58,882 bases of DNA from Nonomuraea sp. PA05 (lineage in GTDB: Bacteria > Actinomycetota > Actinomycetes > Streptosporangiales > Streptosporangiaceae), in contig NZ_VSEY01000062.1 in NCBI RefSeq assembly GCF_008086045.1, positions 1 through 58,882 of the forward strand. The letters are read 5' to 3'. The translations under genes and the position numbers were made by a program. Positions within the stretch are counted from its first letter, which is position 1. Every line of letters begins with the position of its first letter. Shown here in pieces: positions 9,601 through 15,990 of this stretch. Under the pieces are notes generated by a model. The model worked only from the letters and a program-made list of their open reading frames with translations. It searched no databases and had not been told where the DNA came from.

Positions 9601-12430
9601 CGACCCGTTCGGCATCTCGGTCAGCTACGACTACAACGAGCTGGGCCAGCAGAGCGAGCGCAAGGTCAACGCGGCCGACGGCGCCCTGCAGCGGGCTCTG
9701 GAGTGGGGCTACCACCCCGACGGCAAGCTCAAGCACCACGCCGACCAGGGCGGCTCGTCCATGCCGCCGTACCCGAGCGTCAAGTCGTTCGACTACCTGT
9801 ACGACCCGAACGGCAACCTCAAGCAGGTCACCGACAGCTCCTCGAACGCCACGATCGACCAGTGGGACCTCGAGTACGACGACCTCAACCAGATGGCGAA
9901 GGTCACCGAGCGCCTGGACGGCGCGCTCAAGAACACCACGACCTACGGCTACAACGAGATCGGCGGCCTGGTCCGCCGCGCCCACGACAAGACGATCGCC
10001 GACTACACCTACGACGCGCGCGACCTGCTCGAGACCGTGCGCAACGTCAGCAGCGCCACCGACCCCAGCCCCAGGCTGACCCGGTACGAGTACACCCCGC
10101 GCGGCGAGCGGAAGCGCGAGACCAAGTCCAACGGCAACGTCGCGACCTACGAGTACTACCTCGACGGGCTGCTGCGGCACTCGGCGGAGAAGAAGGCCGA
10201 CGGGGCCGTGCAGTCGGAGCACACCCTGACCTACCAGGCCGACCTGCGGGTCTCCAAGGACCACACCAAAGTCCAGTGCGTCGAGTTCAGGTGCCTGTTC
10301 CCCGACGTGGAGAAGCAGTACACCCACGACCCGCGCAACCGGGTCACCAAGGTGGAGTACCTGGGCCAGGCGCGCAGCGAGGAGTACCAGTACGACGCCA
10401 ACTCCAACGTCGTCATCCAGAGCGTCGCCGGCGAGTCGACCAACTTCCAGTACGACTGGAACCGGCTGGTCAAGAGCGGCGACCTGGCCGGCTACTCCGA
10501 GTACAACTACGACCCCTCGGGCCGCCTGTTCTCGGTGACCTCCGGCGAGGAGCAGACGCAGACCGGTCTGTACTACTACAACGCCTTCGACCAGATCACC
10601 CGCACCGAGCAGGTCGGGGTGGACGGGGTCGAGCGGGCCACCGACTACACCTACGACCCGCTGGGCCGCACGTCCTCCATGACCGACAACGACGGCGAGA
10701 AGACCACCTACTCCTACCTCGGCATGTCGGGTGAGGTGCTGGACGAGGAGGTCGGCGGCTCGATCACGCGCTCCTTCGAGTACTCGGCGTGGGACGAGCG
10801 GCTGTCCATGGCGAAGTTCAGCGGCGGAGCCGCCGAGCGCAGCGTCTACGGGTACGACCCGCAGGGCAACGTGGAGATCATCACCACGGACGCCGGCGAC
10901 ACGCGGGGCACCTACGGCTACAGCGTGTTCGGCTCGCTGGTGCCGGGGTCGGTCAGCGGGGTGGACACCCCCGACTCGGCCAACCCGTACAAGGAGCCGT
11001 ACAACCCGTACTGGTTCGGGGCCAGGCGCTTCGACCAGCTCTCCTCCACCTACCAGATGGGGTCGCGCAACTACCTGCCGGGCAGTCACCAGTACCTCAC
11101 CCCGAACTCCCGTCAGGACGCCGGGGCCGACCTGGGCCTCGGGCTCAACCCGGCGACGAGCAACCGCTACGGCTTCGCGGCGGGCCTGTCCATCGCGAAC
11201 CTGCACTACACCGAGCCGATGGACTGGAAGCGAGCGCTCACGTCCTTCGGCGCCGGGCTGCTGGTCGGGCTGGGCGTCGGCGCGCTGGGCGCGCTGTGCC
11301 CCGAGACCGGCGGTCTGACCTGCGGGCTGGCGGTGGCGCTGGCCTCCGGAGCGGCGGCCTCCGCGACGAGCTACACCGTGGACGTCGCCATGGACCCGGC
11401 CAGGACCTTCGACGCCGGCGACTTCGCCCTGGAGACCGTCACCGGCGCCGCGCTCGGCGGCGCCGCCTTCGGTCTCGGCAGGCTCTTCCGGGGAGCGGGC
11501 AGCGTCGGCTGCGGGCCGGGCAACAGCTTCGTGCCGGGAACGATGGTCATGCTGGCCAACGGCACCACCAAGCCGATCGAGAAGGTCGAGGTGGGCGATG
11601 AGGTGCTGGCCGCCGACCCCGAGACCGGCAAGACCGAGGCCAAGCCCGTCACCGACGTGATCACGGGCGAGGGCGACAAGGAACTGGTCGACATCAAGGT
11701 CGACACCGACGGCGAGAAGGGGGACAAGACCGGCAAGGTCACCTCGACGGACAGCCATCCGTTCTGGGTGCGCGACCTGAACAAGTGGGTCCAGGCCGAG
11801 GACCTCCAGCCGGGGATGTGGCTGCGCACCTCCTCCGGGACGCACGTCCAGATCAAGGCGGTCAAGAAGCGGACGGCGCAGCAGCGGGTCCACAACCTGA
11901 CCGTCGCCGGCCTGCACACCTACCACGTCCTGGCGGGCTCCGCCGCCGTACTGACCCACAACGCCGCCCGCCCGACACCGGCGACCTGCGGCGTCAAGAT
12001 CAGTAAGGAACTCGCCAAGAATCTGCCCCCGGGACTCCGGGCGCGTTACCTGGCCTCCGCAGAAGCGGTCGAGGCCGCCGCGCTCCGGCTCGCCCAGAAC
12101 CCGCAGGACATGCTGCGGTATCTCACCAGGAAGGAGTTCAAGGATTATCAGCGGCTGATCCGGATGAAGGACTTCGGTCAGGCGCGGCGTTACTTCGGGA
12201 CGGCATTCCACCGGGCACTGGAGCGTGAACTCAACGCCACCGAACCCGGCCGGTGGGTGTACAAATCGAGCTGGGGCGTCGACCTCTACGACCGGCGGAT
12301 CATGAACTGGGTGGAATTCACCACGGTCAAGGACCACGCCCGGCACCTCGCCCGGACCACTACCAACGTGTACAGTAAGGTGCCGTACGTGCTTTACAGC
12401 ATAGGCCCCTTGCCCTCCTTCAGAAGATAG
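3686..12430 (+). CDS. Giant secreted RHS/YD-repeat polymorphic toxin with HINT domain
   Basis: 2,914 aa. ATG 3686 follows a GGAGG-type site. A Sec signal peptide (RRLLGAFLVLTLALSG, cleavage near ARA-AT, ~27) is followed by a DNRLRE domain (~335-652) interrupted by a golvesin-like carbohydrate-binding insert (~457-582). Next come an FN3-like unit (~660-765), a second DNRLRE (~770-950), a CARDB-like segment, the RHS N-terminal domain and long YD repeats (~1400-2430). The degenerate RHS core (YWFGARRF...SRNYLPG, ~2435-2500) is followed by a Gly/Ala-rich hydrophobic stretch (2513-2605). The HINT module has C2609, block-B TSTDSHPFW and ends THNA at N2759. The last 155 residues are the variable tip: GTAFHRALE (E2846), GVDLYD (D2866) and VEFTT (E2877), spaced like a PD-(D/E)XK nuclease core with Thr in place of Lys. 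Family knowledge: RHS cages release such C-termini as toxins. Nuclease activity is inference. Confidence 0.85.
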   Translation: MRKSRRLLGAFLVLTLALSGNVVPARAATPSPPPGDARNGWKPDSERDWLDDLQDWFTGGGGEQAPEARDLGVNAVPRNDVEPAARRIPPVKRVKELAGKRSKHERTFVLEDGRQQVEVSAAPLNYRDESGEWQPISTEISPTDRKGFAYGNQRNAFSSFFGTEPASLLRVELDDVALTLGADGVKPGKPKVKDDTATYAYEGGGARLAYEVTPEGAKEQIVLDAAPEQAPSYTFTLKPDGLRAWQRPDGSIAFCRADFDGTPVMEIPRPYMTDARDDASSPYGKTYSDKVRQAMVWDAAAGLLRITVTADQAWLADPARRYPVVIDPTIKIAPTPSVSQDTMIVSDSPGTNFDGSWRLSTGTSSVGVSRALLKFPLTGVPSGTKIDSAQLQVYYDQDIQTSTGVSNNVTLEAHRATAAWDETTATWNSAKNLTGELGGNTEVVDDGDPGKTAATGSWPVSTSPLAANAVGGDYLYNKDAVAGDRHTWVPRVTEDGDYRVDVHYVEAADRATAAPYTVTYNGGSKTYAVNQNAASTTNGVWKTLGTHPFTAGTNGKVVLGDGPASASVGVIADAVRLTKDAVQVKPASANGSQWHSFSVRNIVQSWLDGASTNHGFVLKAADETLDKGGVRYEGSLYSYGGETATYPRLVLTYGRQGVTVDPPATIHAAGAELSWPAYRDPSDAGSDDLAEYQVHRSVYQTFTPSAATLVSPVAAGTTQFTDTTATPTPADSTDPFGQVYYYMVAVKTRDGQLVPGPTEIAALPKAGRTVKVFQGGTADTTLSSKQPDVNQDVLAGAPWLMVGNNSGTYGTTRAVLKFPGVSAIPPTARVLDASVDLWEVTMIGSAAATYELRGVNTGFDEKSATWNKATASQAWTTAGGDHASTVTSSYAGLTNDPYRRSFSATPLAQSWVSTPSANNGVMLKLANETSPAERTLFLSDEAAEPQLRPQLRVTYLEKTTENTYYAPDTALRMVEGGQTSTPVTLTNTTAATWKASDYVLSYRWAQPDGTDVTTAANQVKTALPKDLAPGEAITVQAQVRAPATADDSSKRSSYLLQSDLYNRTTNAWLSASDAIPALTQAVAVDKPTSDQLGVESFYEYAGVETGAGGFLQNNLYAGNAVWSYSPWAHPSRGDFATVVNLSYNSKDTSNSSMGFGWSLHASMPVRLGTPLDFHPNKTPTTVTMTDGDGTGHTFTWDDAAQQWISPKGVHLYLQRLVTCDNKTEESRAWVMTAPDRTQYFFDCDGYMSATQDGNGLVNTASFTYAARRSNNMPTKFLQYVTDPAGRQTLTVEYYKKGENYTWINDAGEEVYWANLVNPNIIDRVKSLTDIEGRKITFMYTSWGLMAKMVDGDGTAGAKSFRFDYDMTQGVKNAKLVRVVDPRGHGTGVAYYYPREGDDPKFHWSAQTLTDRLGGTTSFVYVDPDGPQGSTLDTTVTDAESHATAYHLDEFGRPVQITNAKSQVTKLGWDADHNVIREEENNGAVTTSAYDPLTGDRLWIRDAEANLNGTPATTYTYQKGLNGHIADLTAETSPEGRRVTFTYDPWGNLASVTDPVGNTTETAGDYTTRYGYDILGQVIHATDANGNPTTFADHDPTGQPRIITDAYGDSTRLGYDRRGLTLSVTNPLGTASTRTYDLFGRPLTSTVPKDRASGENIVTPAPVYDANDNITKVTAPNGAVTTSEFDAGDRLAFTLEPKDDQDGAPERKTSFTYDKVGNRLTVTEPNGNLTATAGDFTTTKSFDEIYQLTGITDAKGYTTRYLYDGVGNVTWVIDPRKNATPDPLDYTVKFDYDRNRRVTLETDAGGYTTRAGYDRDGLRTTTTDQNGSVSTTVYDARGKVVETRVPHETVDGNVKETTTRFAYDQVGNRTRTINPRGVATTDDPDDFLTEIRYDKLNRAIEQVYPYDKDDNQGAPDYPYRTPQSVTYKYDSASRLTEVALPPPDPDHTPNEDHRGRIVSKTEYWDNGWIRKSIDPFGISVSYDYNELGQQSERKVNAADGALQRALEWGYHPDGKLKHHADQGGSSMPPYPSVKSFDYLYDPNGNLKQVTDSSSNATIDQWDLEYDDLNQMAKVTERLDGALKNTTTYGYNEIGGLVRRAHDKTIADYTYDARDLLETVRNVSSATDPSPRLTRYEYTPRGERKRETKSNGNVATYEYYLDGLLRHSAEKKADGAVQSEHTLTYQADLRVSKDHTKVQCVEFRCLFPDVEKQYTHDPRNRVTKVEYLGQARSEEYQYDANSNVVIQSVAGESTNFQYDWNRLVKSGDLAGYSEYNYDPSGRLFSVTSGEEQTQTGLYYYNAFDQITRTEQVGVDGVERATDYTYDPLGRTSSMTDNDGEKTTYSYLGMSGEVLDEEVGGSITRSFEYSAWDERLSMAKFSGGAAERSVYGYDPQGNVEIITTDAGDTRGTYGYSVFGSLVPGSVSGVDTPDSANPYKEPYNPYWFGARRFDQLSSTYQMGSRNYLPGSHQYLTPNSRQDAGADLGLGLNPATSNRYGFAAGLSIANLHYTEPMDWKRALTSFGAGLLVGLGVGALGALCPETGGLTCGLAVALASGAAASATSYTVDVAMDPARTFDAGDFALETVTGAALGGAAFGLGRLFRGAGSVGCGPGNSFVPGTMVMLANGTTKPIEKVEVGDEVLAADPETGKTEAKPVTDVITGEGDKELVDIKVDTDGEKGDKTGKVTSTDSHPFWVRDLNKWVQAEDLQPGMWLRTSSGTHVQIKAVKKRTAQQRVHNLTVAGLHTYHVLAGSAAVLTHNAARPTPATCGVKISKELAKNLPPGLRARYLASAEAVEAAALRLAQNPQDMLRYLTRKEFKDYQRLIRMKDFGQARRYFGTAFHRALERELNATEPGRWVYKSSWGVDLYDRRIMNWVEFTTVKDHARHLARTTTNVYSKVPYVLYSIGPLPSFRR

Positions 12431-12441
12431 CCATTGACATC

Positions 12442-12478
12442 GGATACGCTCCCGGAGACGTCCGGGAGCGTATCCTTT
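12442..12478 (+). terminator. Strong intrinsic-type terminator between toxin and candidate immunity gene
   Basis: Perfect 15-bp stem: GGATACGCTCCCGGA (12442-12456), loop GACG, then the exact complement at 12461-12475, followed by TTT. It lies 11 nt after the RHS stop and 26 nt before the next start, so it should uncouple expression of the two genes unless read through. Confidence 0.75.
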
Positions 12479-12501
12479 GGCCACGTCATAAAGGAGCAGC
12501 C

Positions 12502-13218
12502 GTGGCAGCGAAAAACGAATTGAATCTGAACGCCGCCCAGCAGAACGGCGCCGACTATTCCGGCAAGCGTTTCTCGGTCATTTCCATCGCGAACGGCAGC
12601 CACCTCACCGACTGCGATTTCCGCGGCATTCACGCCACGAAAGGCTGCCTCGGCGCCGGCAAACGGCCCAGCGTCTTCACCGGCTGCGTGTTCGACGGCG
12701 GCACCCTCAAGGGCGACGGCCTCGACCCCGGCCGCGCCACCTTCGTCTCCTGCTCGTTCCTGGACGTGCGGCTGTCGCACCTCACCTTCATGGACGCCGA
12801 GTTCGTGGACTGCGTCTTCTCCGGGACCCTGGAGTCGGTGACCTTCTCCGCTGACCCCTGGGCGCGCGACGCCGAGCTGGGGCGCACGGTCAACAGGTAC
12901 GAGGGCAACGACTTCAGCGCGGCGCGCCTGCGGGACGTCGACTTCCGCGGCGGGATCGACCTCGGCCTGCAACGGCTCCCCGAAGGGGACGACTACCTCG
13001 TCGTGCGTGACGCGGCAGCCGTCCTGAAGGCGGCGGTGCGGGAGATCGAGACGTGGGCGGACGCCAGTGAGCGCGAGGAGGCGCTGTCCACGATCGACAC
13101 CCTGGAGTTCGACCTCCAAGGCGGTCAGCGGGACCTGTTCATGGACGCGGCGTTCGTGACCGACGGGTTGCCGCCGGAGGCGGCCGGGAAACTGCTGGCG
13201 GTCCTCCGGCGGTCGTAG
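12502..13218 (+). CDS. Pentapeptide-repeat-like protein, candidate immunity partner of the RHS toxin
   Basis: 238 aa. GTG 12502 has an AAGGAG site 5 nt upstream. Residues ~20-115 show an A(D/N)LxF-like five-residue periodicity with repeated C/D-F steps (LTDCDFRGI, FTGCVFDGG, FVSCSFLDV, FVDCVFSGT), which predicts a right-handed quadrilateral beta-helix. The C-terminal ~100 residues are helical and acidic (ETWADASEREEAL, TLEFDLQGGQ), ending RRS. There is no signal peptide, so it should be cytoplasmic, where an immunity protein against a nuclease would act. Position directly after the toxin tip supports that role; no known immunity family was recognised. Alternative: an unrelated pentapeptide-repeat protein that mimics DNA, like Qnr/MfpA. 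Confidence 0.6.
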   Translation: MAAKNELNLNAAQQNGADYSGKRFSVISIANGSHLTDCDFRGIHATKGCLGAGKRPSVFTGCVFDGGTLKGDGLDPGRATFVSCSFLDVRLSHLTFMDAEFVDCVFSGTLESVTFSADPWARDAELGRTVNRYEGNDFSAARLRDVDFRGGIDLGLQRLPEGDDYLVVRDAAAVLKAAVREIETWADASEREEALSTIDTLEFDLQGGQRDLFMDAAFVTDGLPPEAAGKLLAVLRRS

Positions 13219-13220
13219 CG

Positions 13221-13556
13221 CTACCCGGCCTCGCCCCTGGCCAGCGCGTCGACGAACGCCTCGGCCTCGGCGGGGCCGAGGCGCCTGCGGTCGCGTACCA
13301 GGAAGACGGCCGCCTTCCGCTGCCCCTCGGCCAGGAACTCGGTGACCGGGCCCGTCAGATCCTCCGGCCACCGGCCGGGGAAGTCAGGCAGGAGTTCGCC
13401 CCGGCGCAGGGTGCGGGCCGCGTCCAGCGCCTCCCGGCCGGAGACCTGCGCCTCCTCCTCCAGGACCTTGACCGCCTCGTCGAACCGCCCGGCCTCGATG
13501 AGGTCGTGCGCCTTGGCCTGGATCTCCACCGGAGTGAACAGCGGTATCTCGAACAT
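13221..13556 (-). CDS. Small hypothetical protein with a TPR-like helix pair
   Basis: 111 aa from ATG 13556. An upstream in-frame GTG/ATG region would overlap the next gene, and that part looks non-coding. Residues ~8-45 (VEIQAKAHDLIEAGRFDEAVKVLEEEA) resemble a tetratricopeptide helix pair; the rest is charged and helical. No catalytic motif or membrane segment. The stop lies 3 nt from the end of the convergent pentapeptide-like gene. Function unknown. Confidence 0.6.
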   Translation of the reverse strand: MFEIPLFTPVEIQAKAHDLIEAGRFDEAVKVLEEEAQVSGREALDAARTLRRGELLPDFPGRWPEDLTGPVTEFLAEGQRKAAVFLVRDRRRLGPAEAEAFVDALARGEAG

Positions 13557-13591
13557 GCCTGGATTGTAGAGATCAGCCGGACCGGCCGCCC

Positions 13592-14458
13592 TCAGGCCGT
13601 TACCCGCTCCACCGGGATCCACAGCTCCGCGTCCGCCTGACTTCCGTCCTCCGACACCCGCGTCACGGACATCTCAGGCCCGGGCCGGCTGCGGTACGGG
13701 TTGGCCGGGAACCACTGCGTGTAGACGTCCCGCCACAGGTGCTGCAACGCCTGCGGGAACGGCCCCGAGCTCTCGAACACCGCCCACGCCCCCGCCGGGA
13801 CGGCCAGCGTGTCCAGGTCGCCGGGCACCTGCCCGCCCGTCACCACGCCGACCCAGTAGTCGAGCTCCACCCCTTCCTCGCGGGTGCCCGGCAGGTTGTC
13901 GCTCACGTTGACGATGCCGCGCGGCTCCTGGTCCGAAAGCCGCTCGATGCGGTCGAGCGCCTCCTGGCCGACACCGCGGACGAACGCCACGATGGCGGGG
14001 TTCATCCCCTCGTGCACCAACTGCACGCGCGCCTTGCGTCCCGCCAGGGTGAACGCCTGCTTCTCCACGATCCGATATCGCATGGTGCTGTTCCCTTCGA
14101 CAATGAGGCGGAAGGACATGCGTGGCTGGGAGCGCAGCGCCGCGCCGGTGCGCCGGGCCTCGCCCGGCCCCACCCCGTGCACGGCGCGGAACGCCCGCGC
14201 GAACGCCTCGCCGGAGGCGTATCCGTGCCGGATCGCGATGTCGAGCAGCGGCTCCGAGCCGCCGACGACCTCGGCGCCCGCGACGGTGAGCCGCCGGCGG
14301 CGGACGTACTCCGAGAGCGGCATGCCGGCCAGCGCGGAGAACAGCCGCCGGAAGTGGTACTCCGACGTGACCGCGATCCGCGCCAGCTCGACGCCCTCGA
14401 TCTGACGGTCGAGGTTGCGCTCGATGTACTCCAAGGCCGCGTTGAGCCCGTCCAGCAC
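13592..14458 (-). CDS. AraC-type regulator with GyrI-like effector domain
   Basis: 288 aa. I choose GTG 14458 because it gives the usual family N-terminus (LDGLNAALEYIE) and has GAAGGG 9-10 nt upstream; ATG 14509 is possible. The N-terminal ~100 residues hold two AraC HTH motifs (ELARIAVTSEYHFRRLF and ...DIAIRHGYASGEAFARAFR). A GyrI/SbmC-like small-molecule-binding domain (~130-288) ends in AELWIPV. Such fusions (Rob/SoxS-like plus GyrI) sense hydrophobic compounds and activate efflux or stress genes. It stands alone here; its targets are not apparent. Confidence 0.88.
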   Translation of the reverse strand: MLDGLNAALEYIERNLDRQIEGVELARIAVTSEYHFRRLFSALAGMPLSEYVRRRRLTVAGAEVVGGSEPLLDIAIRHGYASGEAFARAFRAVHGVGPGEARRTGAALRSQPRMSFRLIVEGNSTMRYRIVEKQAFTLAGRKARVQLVHEGMNPAIVAFVRGVGQEALDRIERLSDQEPRGIVNVSDNLPGTREEGVELDYWVGVVTGGQVPGDLDTLAVPAGAWAVFESSGPFPQALQHLWRDVYTQWFPANPYRSRPGPEMSVTRVSEDGSQADAELWIPVERVTA

Positions 14459-14574
14459 GCTTTCGCCCTTCCGTTTCGTTCTTGCCTCATCACCGTAGAG
14501 ACGGACCATGCTGCCGTACCCGACAATCCATGCCCGATCCGGTCAGTTCGGAGCACGCCGCGGCGCCGCCTCCG

Positions 14575-15123
14575 TCACGGCGCCCACGCCGGGTTGGGCC
14601 GTCGCGGCGGCGGCGTGCCGCCGCTGCCCGGCCGGTGCTCGAAGTGCCACCACTCGTTGTCGTAGATGCGGTAGAGGTCGTAGCGGGCGCCGTGCTCCTC
14701 CAGCCAGCGCGCGCCCTCGTGCGGGCGCACGTCCAGCGCGACCCCTCTGACGTGCGGGGACTCCGCCGGCGGCAGGACGAGCATGCGGGCCAGGGCCGGG
14801 GAGCCGCAGCGGCGCACCTGCTCGTCGAACATCCGCTGCTGGACGACGGGGTCGCGGTAGCCCGAGGTGAGGCCGATGAGCTGGCCGTGCCGCCAGAGCG
14901 CCTCGGTGCGGGCCGCGGTGAACGCCGCCAGGGCCCCGTCGGTGAGCCCGGTGAGGTCCTCGGCGGGGAAGCGGAGCCGTAAGGCCCACGTGCAGGCCAG
15001 CTCGCGGGCGCGGCCGGGACGGCGGACGAACGCCGCGGGCAGCAGCAGCACGGCGAGCACCAGCGTGACCACGGCGAACAGGTGGTCCCGGGGCCGAGGC
15101 GGCAGGGTGCGTGGTTCGTTCAT
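14575..15123 (-). CDS. VanY-type D-alanyl-D-alanine carboxypeptidase, membrane-anchored
   Basis: 182 aa from ATG 15123; earlier in-frame starts add a non-conserved stretch. One N-terminal membrane segment (HLFAVVTLVLAVLLLPAAF, ~14-32) is followed by an extracytoplasmic M15B/VanY domain. All zinc and catalytic signatures are present: LTSGYRD, SPHVRGVALD (S122, H124, D131) and NEWWH (E157, H160). Expected role: removal of the terminal D-Ala from peptidoglycan stem peptides. It is divergent from a response-regulator/kinase operon 177 nt away, suggesting envelope-stress or glycopeptide-linked control, as with VanY under VanRS; that link is inference. Confidence 0.85.
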   Translation of the reverse strand: MNEPRTLPPRPRDHLFAVVTLVLAVLLLPAAFVRRPGRARELACTWALRLRFPAEDLTGLTDGALAAFTAARTEALWRHGQLIGLTSGYRDPVVQQRMFDEQVRRCGSPALARMLVLPPAESPHVRGVALDVRPHEGARWLEEHGARYDLYRIYDNEWWHFEHRPGSGGTPPPRRPNPAWAP

Positions 15124-15300
15124 GCCGATTACGATTGGCGACGAATGTGCGTGCGTCGTCCGCCGCATGTCACCGTTCGTCGACGGCTGCAACCGTCGGC
15201 GTGCCGTGACACAACCATGACATGGCGCGGACGAGGCGAGGACACAGCCGGTCGATAGTGGATGGGGTCCGACCGGCGGGGGCGAGTTACGGAGCGTGCC

Positions 15301-15990
15301 GTGAAGCTTGGCAGCGTGTCACGAGTGTTGTTGATCGAGGACGATCCGGCCGTCCGGGAGGGGCTGGAGCTGGCCCTGCCGCGGCACGGGCACTCGGTGC
15401 GCGCCGTGGAGTCCGGCGAGCAGGGGCTGGAACGGCTGCGCGCCGACCTGCCCGACGTCGTCGTGCTCGACCTGATGCTGCCCGGCATGGACGGCTTCGA
15501 GGTCTGCCGGCGCATCCGCGCCGCCGGCGAGGTGCCGATCATCATGCTGACCGCGCGCGGCGACGACATGGACGTGGTGGCCGGGCTGGAGGCGGGCGCG
15601 GACGACTACGTCGTCAAGCCGGTGCAGCCCAGGGTGCTGGACGCGCGCATCCGCGCGGTGCTCAGGCGGATCGGCCGGGACCAGGCGGAGCTGGAGCGGC
15701 ACGGCGACCTGACCATCGACCGGGCCGGGCTGGTGGTCTCCCTGCGCGGCGAGCCCGTCAGCCTCGCCCCCACCGAGCTGCGCCTGCTGCTGGAGCTCTC
15801 CGGCACGCCGGGCCGCGTGCACAGCCGCCAGCAGTTGCTGGAGTCGGTGTGGGAGCACGGCTACTTCGGCGACTCGCGGCTCGTGGACGCGTGCGTGCAG
15901 CGGCTGCGCGCCAAGATCGAGGACGACTCGGCGGCGCCCGTCTACGTGCAGACGGTACGCGGGTTCGGATACCGGTTCGGGCCGGTGTGA
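15301..15990 (+). CDS. OmpR/PhoB-family response regulator (envelope stress, CseB-like)
   Basis: 229 aa from GTG 15301 (GGAG 8 nt upstream); GTG 15316 and ATG 15262 are alternatives. The receiver domain has the acidic pair D14/D15, phosphoacceptor D57 in VVVLDLMLPG, T84 and K106. A winged-helix effector domain follows (~130-229; ELRLLLELSG, VDACVQRLRAKI, VRGFGYRFG). It overlaps the kinase start by GTGA, so the two are translationally coupled. The nearest remembered relatives are Streptomyces CseB and AfsQ1. The divergent VanY gene is a plausible target. Confidence 0.9.
   Translation: MKLGSVSRVLLIEDDPAVREGLELALPRHGHSVRAVESGEQGLERLRADLPDVVVLDLMLPGMDGFEVCRRIRAAGEVPIIMLTARGDDMDVVAGLEAGADDYVVKPVQPRVLDARIRAVLRRIGRDQAELERHGDLTIDRAGLVVSLRGEPVSLAPTELRLLLELSGTPGRVHSRQQLLESVWEHGYFGDSRLVDACVQRLRAKIEDDSAAPVYVQTVRGFGYRFGPV

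Noticed and set aside
7900..11100. Periodic repeats in the RHS gene as a possible CRISPR or satellite array
   Set aside because: They are degenerate YD-type protein repeats in frame, without identical direct repeats or spacers.
12434..12439. TTGACA after the RHS stop as a -35 for the candidate immunity gene
   Set aside because: The correctly spaced position falls in the terminator stem and has no -10-like hexamer.
3704..12484. Very long open frames on the minus strand opposite the RHS gene
   Set aside because: They are mirror frames of a GC-rich coding region (His/Arg/Val-rich, no start context, no family); the plus-strand domains are clear.
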